DNA from: Chrysoperla carnea
Taxonomy: Eukaryota; Arthropoda; Insecta; Neuroptera; Chrysopidae
Direction of reading: 5' to 3'
Assembly (NCBI RefSeq): GCF_905475395.1
Contig: NC_058342.1
Coordinates: 20,866,640 to 20,930,639 of the forward strand
DNA: 64,000 nucleotides
The translations under genes and the position numbers were made by a program. Positions 52,301-62,818 of this stretch are shown in pieces; positions within the stretch are counted from its first letter, which is position 1, and the number at the start of each line of letters is the position of its first letter. The notes under the pieces were generated by a model. It saw only the letters and a list, made by a program, of their open reading frames with translations, was not told the DNA's origin and ran no database searches.

Positions 52301-55300
52301 GTGATTCGATTCTCACTCAATAATTGCATTCAGACATCTATACTGACAGAAAATGTGAAGAGGGGTAGGGAGGAATACGTGACACTTCCTCTCCTCAATT
52401 ATTCTCAGCAAATTGCATAAAATAATACAAAAAATTCTTCTCAGGGTCTGTGCCCCTCACTAATTGAATTTTGACGAGCGTCTGTGCTTCAGAAAATTAA
52501 TACTACAAACATAAGACGACTTCCTTTAGTTTGATTAACAGCCACGCTGGCATTGCGATCGTTAAGCATTACGCCTATTGTCAATTGATACATTTTCAAA
52601 TACAAAAAATTTTTGTTACCTATTGATTATTTATCGATCATCAATCAAATAAAACCAATCAATCACAAAAAAAAATTCGATTACAACATTAAAATAAAAT
52701 TTGTTAACTGAGCAAATCGTAAATGATTATAACAATCGCACTTACCATGTTTGACGATAGTTGTGGATAAATATGAGCACAGAACAAATCCCACCAAGTT
52801 TGTAAGATCACTTTTAAATGTTCAAAACCTGGACTTGGGCTTACGGATCTTGTTTCGGTATCGAATTGTTGTAGCCATGGTTTTGCTGTACCAATAAAAT
52901 GTACTATTTTTACACCTTCACCAAATCTAAACAAAGAAATTCATTATTAACCGATTTCAAGTAAATGAGGAAAGTTTCCAATTGTGTGTGTAGAATACTT
53001 TTTTACTCTTAAAGTCTCGTCAAAATCCGTGATTGATCAGGATTAATTTTCGCATGGAATATTTTGCAAAACATGCTCCTGCACGTAAAAGTGAAAGTTG
53101 CCTGTGGGTAACCCGGTAGGATATTGTTTAAACTAGTTTCTTTTAACAAATAATTAATATTGACCGAATTACTTCGGAAAATTGGGAATAAATGACCATA
53201 TTATTGGGGTCAAAATTAACCAAAAATGTTCTTAGACATTTTTCTCTAAACCCTTCAGTTTTCGAGTAAAATTTGAAAAAATGAAATTTTTTCGTTCTAT
53301 GAAAAAATCAGATTTTTAATATTTATTAAATTTTTATTTGTAGTGTAAAGCTTAGGAGATTAGAATCCGTGCTTCTAAATAATACTTACTGTTTAAAAGC
53401 TGGTAAATATGAATAGCATGCCGTTGAACACATGTTGTAAATAAATGGCAAATGTTTACTAATATCGGTATGCGCCCACCCAGAAAAGTATAAATTTAAT
53501 AATCCTTGATCACCTCCATCGAAACTGCCTTTGTCAGCAGCGAATTTCACAAGTGAATTAAATGTATCAGATGATGGCCGATATACAAATACACCAGAAT
53601 TGAAACAGTCTGGCCAGCCTACATCTGGAGCAGCTGATAATTCCTCTCGTTCAAAGAGTTCATCACAATTTTGTAGGACCTATAATATAAAATTTGTATT
53701 AAAATACAGTTAAACTTGGTTTAAAATTATGTCATATCCATTCAGAGGCGCAACTACCCCCCAAAAATGGGGGTTAGGTACGTCCTTGAGAGAGACTTTC
53801 ACAGATGCATTAATTTTTTCTTTTTTACTATGTTATTTTATTTAATTTTGCTGTACTAAAAATAAATCATAGATATAAAAATGGTTTGCGCATTTCACTA
53901 GGTACTATTGTGGTGCATAATACAAAAAAAGATAACGCATCCTGTAGGACACTGTATTTTTACCACGCTTAATTATCTCCAGTCACATTTTTAGATCTAT
54001 GGAAATACTTAAATAAAAAAAAAAAAAAAAAACGAATATAAATACCAATGTGTCTGCGTCCAAAAATACACATTTGTCGAATTGCGTTAATTGCCAACAA
54101 TGTAATTTTGTGAATGTTACACCCAACTCAGGACGTTTCAACAATATTAAATTTGTTTGATCTTTGGAATCCAATAAATTTACTTCTTTAACAACATCAA
54201 AAATTCCATTTAATTTTTCTCTAAAAACATTCATCTGAGTTTTAGTACAATATAAAGTTTATCCACAATGAAAAGAATAATATGAAAGTGGAAAAGTCCT
54301 ATTTTGATGGTAGGAAAAAAAGATAAGACCAGGGATATTCTGAAAACTGGGATTGTATGGAAAAATACATTATAAATTATTAATAAAATAAAACACTGAA
54401 AAATTAGTTAAACTAATGGACCGATTTTTATACAAACATTTATCTTTCAAATCATAAGAGATAGAAGAAAAATTCAAAAACAAAATATATTCCTTTTTCA
54501 AAAACAAATAACATTATATTAAAATTTATTGTGTAAACTTAATAGATTTCATTGTACAGGATTTTTAAATAATTAATTATACTAAAATTCTTATATTTAA
54601 TAGTAGATCGAATTGTCTTTTAGTAAATTCTATCATTCAAAATGCGTACTTAGATCGTTTATTTTAATGATGAATAACCAAAAGTAGTTAAACTCATGGA
54701 TCGATTTTGATACGAAAAAATATCTTTTAAACCGTAAGAGATAGAAGAAAAATTCAAAACAAAAAATATTCCTTTTTCAAAAACAATTAACATTGTATTG
54801 AAAATTATTGTATAAACTCAATAGATTTCAGTGTACAGGGTTTTTAAACAATTAATTATGCTAAATATTAGAATTAACATCTTATTTGTTATAAAATATT
54901 AAATATCTCAATCTATTTGTGGCTTTTAACTTAAGTATGGGTTTTGTTTGCGGTTTCTAAGTATTATTTACTATAATCACTAGAAAAATGTTATTACTTT
55001 AGTATTAAGTACCTCTAAACACGGTCAATGCAATTTTTCTGTACTCTTAAGTAAATCTGTAAGTCAATATCTAACAGTAATATAGAGTGATTAAAAAAAA
55101 TGAAAGTTACTAAATTGAATCTATCCCTTATCCCGCGTATGAATTAAAAATGAGGCTTTAGAATAAAATTATCTGGTTATTCAAAAATTTTAGAAAAAAT
55201 AAAAAATTGCGTATTTTTAGCATTTTTTTCAGTCTTGAAAATTGTCATCTTTAAGATTTTTAAACTATAAACACTATACAATTCGAAAATGGCCAGATTT

Positions 55301-58300
55301 ATGAAAAAATATCAAGGGGACTTTTTTTTGTGTATAAAATTACCCAAAAGGCTTAAATCAGCTAAAACAAAAACGAAAATTTGTTCCGGGCGAATTCGAA
55401 TTTAAATGCTCTTCTTTTTACCTGCATTTTATGGACATGAGGGGGGGGGTGTTCCGTAATATTCACCAGTATACTGGCCAGTGCTTATGGTCACAGAAAT
55501 CGACGCCATATTGTACTGGTAAAACGGGCATGACAGTGTACGTGAGTTCACCGAGTGTTTGTGCAAGAAAATTATTTATTTATTGTTCATTAAGAATTAA
55601 TAATGGCATCTGAAAAAGACTTACTCGTAATTGACGATTACAATAAGAATATATATTTAAGAATATATATACACGCACTGGCCAGTATATTTCGGAACGA
55701 TTCACCAGTAAGACGTCTGTTTATGGCGTTATTAGCACTGGCCAGTATACTGGCCAGTTTACTGGTGAATATTTTTTATACCTAGACACATATTTTAGTT
55801 TTTTTGTGTTAACAAAAAAAGAAAACAATCCAAAAGAAAGTAATGGACTTTTCCTTTAATTTATTATCAAAATTACATATTCAGGAGGTTTAATAAAACT
55901 TTTCATTCCAAATATCTCAGTTCAATGTGTATGTGACTGAGCATATACAGTGGCGTAGAGAGCTTAACTCGCGCCCGCAGTATGAGAATCCCTTCTTATC
56001 CCCCTCCCCATTCGAAAACCATATCATATTATATGCAAAATATACACGCAAACAAATAAATAAATAAAGTAAAATAAATAAAGTCACATTCTCAAGCTAG
56101 GATTTAAATTTGAGACAAAAAATGTAGTTGGAAGATACCTATTATTTATCTCTAGTCAATTCTTCGGGAATTTTGCGGCATCCTCTTACACGTATTGTTG
56201 TATGAATATCCTATTTTCACCAAGATTTCGCTTTTTCTATTGCCTCTTCACAGAGCTTGTCTCGAATTTCGGCTAGTTCAGTCGCTAATGATTTAAGATC
56301 ATATTATTTTATCAGACAAATCAAGAAAGGAGATAATTTTTGTAACCTTGTAACCACACAGCGTAGACGCCATAAGGAAGTGCTGACAGGCACAGGTCGA
56401 GTCAGCCCTGTCAGTAGAAAAGACGTGCCATTTTTATTACGAATATATTATTACAGTTTCATTTAGACTATTAGTGTTCCTTTTTATTAAAGAATTAACA
56501 TTTATTAATTACACTGGCACTAAATTTAGTAGCGCTCCCTATGAGTAGCGCCCGGGGCATGATACACCCCTATGTCACCCCTCGTTACGCCACTGAGCGT
56601 ATACTTCCCCTATAAATTTAGATGTAAAAATGAATTTTTACATAAATAAAGATAGTGTAGAATGAAAACAGTTTTCTCGCCAAAAAAGTGAATTGTTATT
56701 TAAAATTGATAATTATACTCAATTTCAACTTAATAGGTCAACAGGAAGTGGGTCAAAATGTTAATGACCCAAAGAGATTATAGACTTCAGTATACAAGAA
56801 CGTAAAGGCGTAACTGAAAGTAAAAATAATCCGAGGATAAAAGATGGATAATTTTTTAATAACTCGCTAATTTTGTAAAATATATATATGAAATATACCA
56901 AGGTATACGAAGTTTAGTCCCAAGTTTGTAACGCTTAAAAATATTGATACAAAATATTGATGCTGCGAGAAAAATTTTGGTATAGGTGTTCAGAAAATCA
57001 ATTTCCGGTTGTCCTTTCGTCTGCTCGTCCGTTTGTCTGTCTGGCTGTGGACACGATAGCTCGAAAACGAAAAGAGATATCAAGCTGAAATTTTTATAGC
57101 GTGCTCAAGACGTAAAAAGTGAGGCCAAGTTCGTTAATGAGCAACATTACCCAAATGGGTCTTAGGCCCGTAAGACCCATTTTATAAACCGTTAGAAATA
57201 GAACAAAAACTTAAATGTAAAAATGTACCTTATAAAAAAATAATCAATTTTTGTTTGAAACAGTTTTTCGTAAACATCACTGTTTAACCGTGAGGGCGCA
57301 AATTAAGTGCAAATTAAATAGTATGTATTATATGGGAATATTAGTTATGTGTGTATGTAACATGTATGTTTGTGTGACTATCTAAGAGTGGCCATCTTTA
57401 TTTACTTATATGACGTAAAAAAACAAACTGTCTATACATGACATTTCATCAATTAACTCAGTCAATTGTTTGTTTTCTTGCTCGTGAATTACTTGTTTTT
57501 TTGCTCGTGAATTACCATCTTTGTCTAATTTAAATGGTCTAAATCATTTATAAAACATCTTTATACCAATTTTTTTTTATTGCCAATATTTCTAATCGTT
57601 ACAAATACTAAACATGCTTGTAAAAATTCATTAACAAAGTTTTATTTTCTTGTTTTATAGCCATCAATCATTTAAAATAGCTCGGTACAAGATATTTAAT
57701 ATTCATTGATATGGCAAATCTCTTGATAATAAGAAATCAGGGACAGATTTGCGTCTACACATATTTACAAATTACTATTCGTGTCTTTTTAGATAAACAA
57801 TTTTTAACTTCTATATACAAGCTATAAAAGTGTAGTCTGTAATATAGAGGTTCTATTTTTTTTGAAATTCCTTAATGATAAAAAAACTCCTGATCAGCAG
57901 AACTCCAACTCTAAGGTCATATTTTGCCCTCATTTTTCCTCAATTTGTATCTGCTCATTTTTTTTACAGCCCCCCCCCCCTATTATACACATAATGTCCT
58001 ATGAGAGAAATTGCTCTAGGGTACATGAATTTTCTGCGCCATATCCTAAACTAAACTGCGCCAATTTATTAAGGGAGCAAAATTTTTATTCTAAATTTAT
58101 CTAAATTTCAAAAAGCACGATTGTGCTTTCTTATTTTGGAGTCTATTTATTATTAAGTTTAGAAGAGTACCAAAATTTTAAAAATTATTTTACAACAAAT
58201 TTGTTTAAATCATTGGAAAGCTTGGTAATTTTTCTTGAAAATGAGCTATAAAAAAAATTCCCGTATGAGCTTTTTGACAAAGATGTTTGCTTCCCAATTA

Positions 58301-60621
58301 TAATTGACACTTCTGAATTTAAAATCCTCCATCTTTTGAAATAATCATCGCACTGAACTACCTCCTTTTATCACCTTTCATATTTTCTTGTAAAAACTTC
58401 TATAACTTCCCCAGTTTTCGTTTATAAAACATGCAAAAAAACAGGATTTTTCCATATTTTAGGCATTTTTCCACCTGGCCACCATTTTATAAAAAAAGGC
58501 GTTATCTAAATTCTTATCATGCTCATTAGAAAACATGTACTTTCTATTTTTAAAATGTATTCCTTAAAAGTTGTTATCATCCCTTTCCGCTTTGTATGGA
58601 GGGGGGAAATGGTAAGAAATGTAAAACCAACACAGATCAACATAGATAAAAGAATATTAAAATCTCGAAAATTGCTTGGACTGCGAATATCTTGATTTAA
58701 AATCCTCGTACGGGAAATTTTCAGAGCTCATTTTCAAGAAAAATAAAACAAATTTTTTAGCGGTTTTAACAAATTTTTTGAAAAATAATTTTTAAAATTT
58801 GTGTTGGCTTTTACATTTCTTACCATTTCATACCTCCGTACAAAGCAGCGCAAGAGATGATAACAACTTTTGAGCAATAGATTTCAAAGCTAGAAAGTAC
58901 AAGTTTTCTATTGAGCATGATAATATTTTAGATAACGGATTTTTTCATAAAATGGCGGCCAGGTTAAAAAGCGCCTAAAATATGGAAAAATTCTGTTTTT
59001 TTGCATGTTTTAAAAACGATAATTGGGGAAGTTCCGAAGTTATAAAAGTTTTTACAATACAATTATGCCAGGGCTTAAAAGGAGGTAGTTTAAGTTTTCA
59101 AACAATACGAAAAAATTTTCAGTGTATCAAAAGTATCAATTTTGCTTGGGAAGCAAATATCTTGGCCCAAAAAGCTCGTACGGAAATTTTTTTTATAGCT
59201 CATTTTCAAGAAAAATAAACGAGCTTTCCAGAGGTTTCAACAAATTTGTTGTAAAATAATTTTTAAAATTTTGGTACGCTTCTAAACTTTATATAAAATT
59301 TAGGGGAAACATTTCTCATCTTTTCAACCGTCCGTGAAAAGCGGCAAGGGGTGATAAAAATAGATGCCAAAACTAAAAAGTATAAGTTTTCAAATGAGGA
59401 ATTGCAGTACCGAATTCGATGATTTTTTGCGGAGATACAGCTTGAAATTTAGGTAAAATTTTGTTCCCTTAATAAATTTTCAGAGCGTATTTATGATGCA
59501 ATACTAGAAATTTTCTATATACGGAGGTTGTGTGGCGTTAGCACATCACATTTTTTTTATTAAATAATAGCCATGAATTATTTATTAATGAAAACATTTA
59601 TCTAATAAAAAGGTTTTTTTTCTTTATAAATAAATAAATTTTATTTAAATATTAATCAATTATGTATATTTTTATAAAATTATAAACAAGAAATGTTATA
59701 AAATAATATGACGACGTAATTATTTAACAAACAAAAAATCTTTCTCTGATAATGAAATATTATTTTTCTCAAAAAATTTACATAAATGAAATTGTAATAC
59801 GGCAATGAGAATTTATAGATGCATGTGTGGACTAAGTCAATATCAAATCGGTCTGATTGTAAGTAGCTGAACTGAGTCAATGTCAGTTAAGAAATTGTTG
59901 GTATCAATCTAAATTTAAAAAGAGAAATTATGATTTTTTTTATCATAATTATATGTTCTAAAAATAGTTTTCGAGTACTGTGAGTGTACTGGTATCAATT
60001 TATTGTGTGCATATGTGTTTGAAAGTTTATATCATGTGCATTTAAGACACAGGATATTAAGAACAGGACTGGATTTAATCGACTGTTCAATTTGAAGCCA
60101 TACATATTTTTAAACCCTCTTTTAATTGTTTATGTACTAGATGTTGGGGAAATATAGTGCAAGAATATATCTTGTCACAGAGCACACTATTAAAATTTTA
60201 GCTCGATATCTTCATTCAATCGCACAGAATTTCTTCTTAATTCTTGTATCTAGCATAGTTAATTAGTGAAAAATCTTGCACAATGAAATCTATTAAATTT
60301 ACACAACAAATTCCAATATAATGTTATTTGTTTTTGAAAAAAGAGCACGATGGTTGCGTTGCAATCGAAATATCGATATTTATCGAAATGAAAGTTTGTT
60401 TTTTAACTTCTCAATATATAATTTTATTTCCAGTATCGTGGTATTTATTTCAATAACTAAAAATAAACGATTGAAAAGTACTCACCTCATAGGACCTGAA
60501 ACTCCTGGTGTAACTAATATCGCCAATTGATGTTGCGTTTTGACTTTTTTTAAAGAATACGCTAACACCATAGCACCCAATGAATACGAGTCATTTGTAG
60601 CAAGGGTAACCCAAGCTGTTC
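46373..60621 (-). CDS. Glycogenin: Glycogenin with a large His-rich linker (start exon not found)
   Basis: Six exons in transcript order: 60621-60486, 54220-54046, 53679-53390, 52926-52746, 50417-49143, 46669-46373. They join in phase to 783 residues plus a leading split codon; a short start exon is still missing upstream. The GT8 glycosyltransferase domain reads [33 protein letters not shown], Mn/UDP motif [31 protein letters not shown] and CYSYLPAFK, whose first Tyr aligns with the autoglucosylated Tyr195 of human glycogenin-1. It primes glycogen by glucosylating itself from UDP-glucose. The final exon reads [13 protein letters not shown] and then [20 protein letters not shown], the glycogen-synthase-binding tail. 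Exon 2 is taken from GAGAAAAATTA (acceptor TTTTTAG) because that alone restores MREKL; the ATG 14 bases earlier is intronic. The 425-codon linker exon is unusual and described separately. Confidence 0.95.
46670..49142. other. Glycogenin intron between linker and tail exons
   Basis: Holds a hairpin at 47013-47110 (AAAATGTGCACTTGTTTGAC against its inverse, around CATTCTAAGTG/CACTTAGAATG), a 75-bp-period direct repeat at 47715-47830 (TAAGATAAAGATC.../TAAGATAAATATC...), a perfect 22-bp tandem pair near 48066-48110 (ATAACTAGAAGTACATCG) and an inverted-repeat element at 48665-49030. Confidence 0.6.
48665..49030. mobile_element. Fold-back element, about 365 bp, in a glycogenin intron
   Basis: TGTTTTGTTATTAATAG (near 48669) and AGTAAATTAAGCTTATCAA (near 48686) are inverted as TTGATAAGCTTAATTTACT and CTATCAATAACAGAACA near 48978-49027. 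TCTGAGGCCTAATTCGG and its inverse TAGTCCTCAGA continue the arms inward. There is no coding frame. Confidence 0.7.
49143..50417 (-). CDS. Glycogenin linker exon: His/Asn/Asp heptad repeat
   Basis: I checked this 1,275-base exon codon by codon on the minus strand: 425 codons, no stop, phase 0 at both ends (acceptor CTAG|AATGAA, donor GAGGAA|GTAAGT). It opens [13 protein letters not shown] and runs through an Asn/Tyr/Ser-rich part. From about 49,980 down to 49,490 it is a tandem heptad encoded by a 21-bp DNA unit, with variants [14 protein letters not shown] and FHHHDNH, roughly 23 units. Histidine occupies three to four of every seven positions. After it come a Pro/Gln/His stretch, [27 protein letters not shown] and [19 protein letters not shown]. 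Composition suggests a disordered region able to bind zinc, copper or nickel, but that is inference. It separates the catalytic domain from the glycogen-synthase-binding tail. Confidence 0.9.
50418..52745. other. Glycogenin intron before the linker exon
   Basis: Contains a dispersed-repeat copy near 51040-51200 (AGTAAGAATAAAATTTTTCG and its inverse near 51175, forming a loose hairpin) and the fold-back at 51915-52250. GTTCGAATCC near 50827 resembles a tRNA B box but no tRNA fold surrounds it. No gene is seen. Confidence 0.5.
51915..52250. repeat. Fold-back element around 52075
   Basis: CAATAATTGCATTCTGGCAA near 51997 is inverted as TTGCCAGAATGCAATTATTG near 52133-52152. TCAGAAAATG and CATTTTCTGA near the centre pair too, as do outer GTCTTCTCCCCACCTC (near 51942) and GGAGGTGGGGGAGAAGAC (near 52214). 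A third diverged arm, CTCAATAATTGCATTCAGAC, follows at 52317. Confidence 0.78.
52927..54045. other. Glycogenin introns flanking the third visible exon
   Basis: Covers introns 52927-53389 and 53680-54045 around exon 53390-53679. The second has a single arm of the family C fold-back near 53735-53870 (GAGGCGCAACTACCCCCC..., GGTACGTCCTTGAGAGAGAC, ATGCATTAATTTTTTC) and a poly(A) tract at 54015-54032. The first is AT-rich without features. Confidence 0.55.
54403..54870. repeat. Direct repeat, two copies of about 190 bp spaced 280 bp
   Basis: GTTAAACTAATGGACCGATT (54409) and GTTAAACTCATGGATCGATT (54689) start copies that both contain AAGAGATAGAAGAAAAATTC, ATTCCTTTTTCAAAAACAA and GTACAGGRTTTTTAAA. 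Divergence is roughly 10 percent by eye. Confidence 0.75.
55450..55775. mobile_element. Small DNA transposon with ACTGGCCAGT palindromes
   Basis: The left end AATATTCACCAGTATACTGG (near 55458) is inverted at the right end as CCAGTTTACTGGTGAATATT (near 55752-55771). The right end also has a perfect 22-bp palindrome with half-site ACTGGCCAGTA (near 55738-55759), and ACTGGCCAGTAT recurs near 55677. A 60-residue frame starting [14 protein letters not shown] (55603) between the ends may be the stub of a deleted transposase; the superfamily is not assigned. Confidence 0.65.
55948..56595. mobile_element. hAT-type MITE, 648 bp, with 8-bp target duplication
   Basis: It starts CAGTGGCGTAGAG and ends CTCGTTACGCCACTG. 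Flanking octamers AGCATATA (55940-55947) and AGCGTATA (56596-56603) differ by one base. GCGCCCGCAGTATGAG near the left end and GAGTAGCGCCCGGGGC near the right are GC-rich subterminal blocks. There is no transposase. Confidence 0.82.
56870..57310. repeat. Dispersed repeat (copy 2)
   Basis: Shares with 36251-36810 the ordered blocks AAGTTTGTAACGCTTA (inverted context aside), GACACGATAGCTCGAAAACG, TAGCGTGCTCAAGACGTAAA, ACCGTTAGAAATAGAAC and GTGAGGGCGCAAATTA. A CTGTCTGGCTG/GTCCGTTTGTCTG tract near 57027 is typical of this family. Confidence 0.7.
58055..59485. mobile_element. Fold-back element, about 1.4 kb
   Basis: The arms meet near 58722. A perfect 33-bp pair lies at 58168-58200 and 59243-59275, and TTATTAAGGGAGCAAAAT near 58067 pairs with ATTTTGTTCCCTTAATAA near 59456. 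Other pairs are GTTGTTATCATCCCTTTCCG with CAAGAGATGATAACAAC, and CCACCTGGCCACCATTTTAT with ATAAAATGGCGGCCAGG. The 78-residue frame at 58982-59218 lies in one arm and is not a gene. Confidence 0.8.
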
Positions 60622-62520
60622 CTGAAATATTTCAAAATTCACATATATTAAGACCAGAATATTTTATCAAAATAAGCCCTGTGGATTTATTATTTATCAA
60701 GTAATTTTACTGTTATTTTTAAAAAATGAATCACGTTTCTAGGCATTTCGGGAAGCCAGTTGAGTTTTCTGGTAGGCTAGAATTTTTAACGCGGGTAAAA
60801 AAAATTAACAGCAAGCCTTGGAACTCTACATAGTCAAAGAATATACAAAGGACACAAAGAGAATACGGAACAGAGAACTCACAACAGATGAATCTGCCAA
60901 AAACATTACATTATCTGATCCAGAAACATTCAGAGTGACAGTATATCTAGTAATTATAGACAGACTTGTGGTTCAAAAAATGATATTCTATCAATTTGAA
61001 CAATGACGCAGTTCAAAATAGAGCAAGTAAGTTAGTAAAGATGTATTCTGGCAATTTAGAAACGTGCTTTAGAAAAATGATAGCTCGATTCAACTCTTAC
61101 AGGTTCTAATAAATAAAAACGTGAATTTAAGAACTAAAAAAAGGTCTTTATTGAAAGATTTTTATTATAAGGGGGGTGGTAATTATTGAAACTGCCTGCC
61201 TACGTACGCAAAATTACTTAATCCGCCTCTGATAGGAAGTATTCATTTGAAAAAGAACTGCAAAATTACATTATACAGGGTAATAAACATGTGCTTGAAA
61301 ATTTAAATAACTTTTATCAATAAAAATGGTTCAAGCGAAAAATGTTGGGTGTGTAGGCGCACATCTTACGCAGCCATTAAACTTGACCTATTTTTTCAAG
61401 CCCAATAAAAAGCACACTCTACTCCATAACTGATAATCGATAGATGAATACTTTAAATTATAAAGTAGCTATTGATTAAAAAAGTCACATTTTTTGTTCG
61501 AAACATTTTTCCGCAAATCGTACAGTTTAGACAATAAAATAGACTGAAAACTTTTACTCAAAACTGTTTTTCATATCAAAATTTTATTTCGTATAATTAT
61601 TGCTGCGAAATCAAGACACTCTTCGAAACAAATTTTCCAATAAAAGTGGTTTTTTCCTATAAAGACCAATTTAGTTCAAATAGAATGAACAAACGCACAA
61701 AAAGCTAGCTATTTTTTCTATCAATTATTGTCTAAACTATTCGGTTTACAAAACAAATGTTTCAAGCAAAAAATATTTTCGTATTTATAAAAGCAACTTC
61801 TAATTTAAAGCGCGTTCTTCTAATGTTTTTGTCAGAAACATCAGTCAAACAATCAGAGTGAGGTTTTAATTGCACCAGAAAACATAGATTGAATTCGATG
61901 CACCGATATAAGATGTATGCTTTTGAAATTGACAATTTTCGTTTGAAACATTTTCCTAGATTAAATTTATTTTTCGAGTTTCGCGCATATATCAAGTTTA
62001 AAAAAAGCACCCTTTGTATAAATCCACGTGGCTCCTAAAATTTAAAAAGACAAATTGTCCAACCCTGTATATTTTTAAAATAAAATTAAAAAAGAATTGT
62101 AGCGCAGACATGAACTTGAAGAGAGTTTTTAACATACAAAATAAAAGTATAGTAAGTAATAAGACGTATAGTATGAGATGTGTTGAGTTTATTTTTGACT
62201 TAAAAAATTCTTTAGTATTTCTCTTTATACTCAGTAAATTAAAATTCTATTTCTAAGCCAAGTAGAATGTACGATGTGTAATGTGTGATGTCCATCGTCG
62301 TCTTTAGTTTATCTTATATATTATTACTCTAGCAAGTTTTTTTCTATCCTACCCTTATCTTCCTTTATCAAATTCCACGTCTAGGTTTGACGAAAAATAT
62401 ACTCACTAGGTTTGACGAAAAATATACTCACGGTCTAAAAATGTACCGCTTAGGAAAAAACACGCTAGACAAATAATTTAAGAATAAGTTTATTCGTCAA
62501 ACATGTTAGGTTTTACAAAT
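60622..62520. other. Upstream of visible glycogenin exons
   Basis: The missing start exon of glycogenin should lie here or beyond the window; no short ATG-containing exon in phase with (x)GA could be picked safely. It includes the candidate hAT relic at 60810-61120 and a 26-27-bp tandem pair near 62380-62435 (TAGGTTTGACGAAAAATATA twice). Confidence 0.5.
60810..61120 (+). pseudogene. Possible hAT (ZMYM1-like) transposase relic
   Basis: The plus frame 60818-61006 reads ...ELTTDESAKNITLSDPETF then RVTVYLVIIDRLV. After a frame change LVKMYSGNLETC (near 61030-61065) follows. The order resembles the C-terminal half of hAT transposases of the zinc-finger MYM 1-like type, where a Phe-Arg-Val-x-Val-x-x-x-Ile-Asp block precedes a long helical region. 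The match is from memory and short, and the frame is broken. Confidence 0.42.
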
Positions 62521-62540
62521 GCTCTCCTAATACTCTAGAC

Positions 62541-62810
62541 CAGGCATGGACAAACGTGGTTTACAGAAGTCCCTCGGACTCCCAACTTAACATACGAGTA
62601 AGACAGTGACAGCCTAAAATATGAGTAAGACAGAGAGACAACATTTTTTTTTCTAGCTATGTCATTACTATTAGAGAAACTGAGATAGGTAGAAGAGATA
62701 CGATACCCGTCTCGCTTTCTCCTCTATGAGCAATGCGGACTTGGATAAAGAGACACACAATAAAGTTATAACAATGGTGACCTCGATTTAAAATAACTCG
62801 CCCATGCCTG
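62541..62810. mobile_element. hAT-type MITE, 270 bp, with perfect 8-bp target duplication
   Basis: It starts CAGGCATGGACAAAC and ends CTCGCCCATGCCTG. The flanking octamer CTCTAGAC is identical on both sides (62533-62540 and 62811-62818), the hallmark of hAT insertion. It is non-coding and likely younger than the other two hAT MITEs in the window, whose duplications each carry a substitution. Confidence 0.88.
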
Positions 62811-62818
62811 CTCTAGAC

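Larger units (their letters stand above)
54221..60485. other. Large 6.3-kb glycogenin intron
   Basis: Holds a direct repeat at 54403-54870, a small DNA transposon at 55450-55775, a hAT MITE at 55948-56595, a dispersed repeat copy at 56870-57310 and a 1.4-kb fold-back at 58055-59485. The remaining 59486-60485 is AT-rich; near 60270-60345 lies an inverted fragment of the 54403 repeat. Confidence 0.6.
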
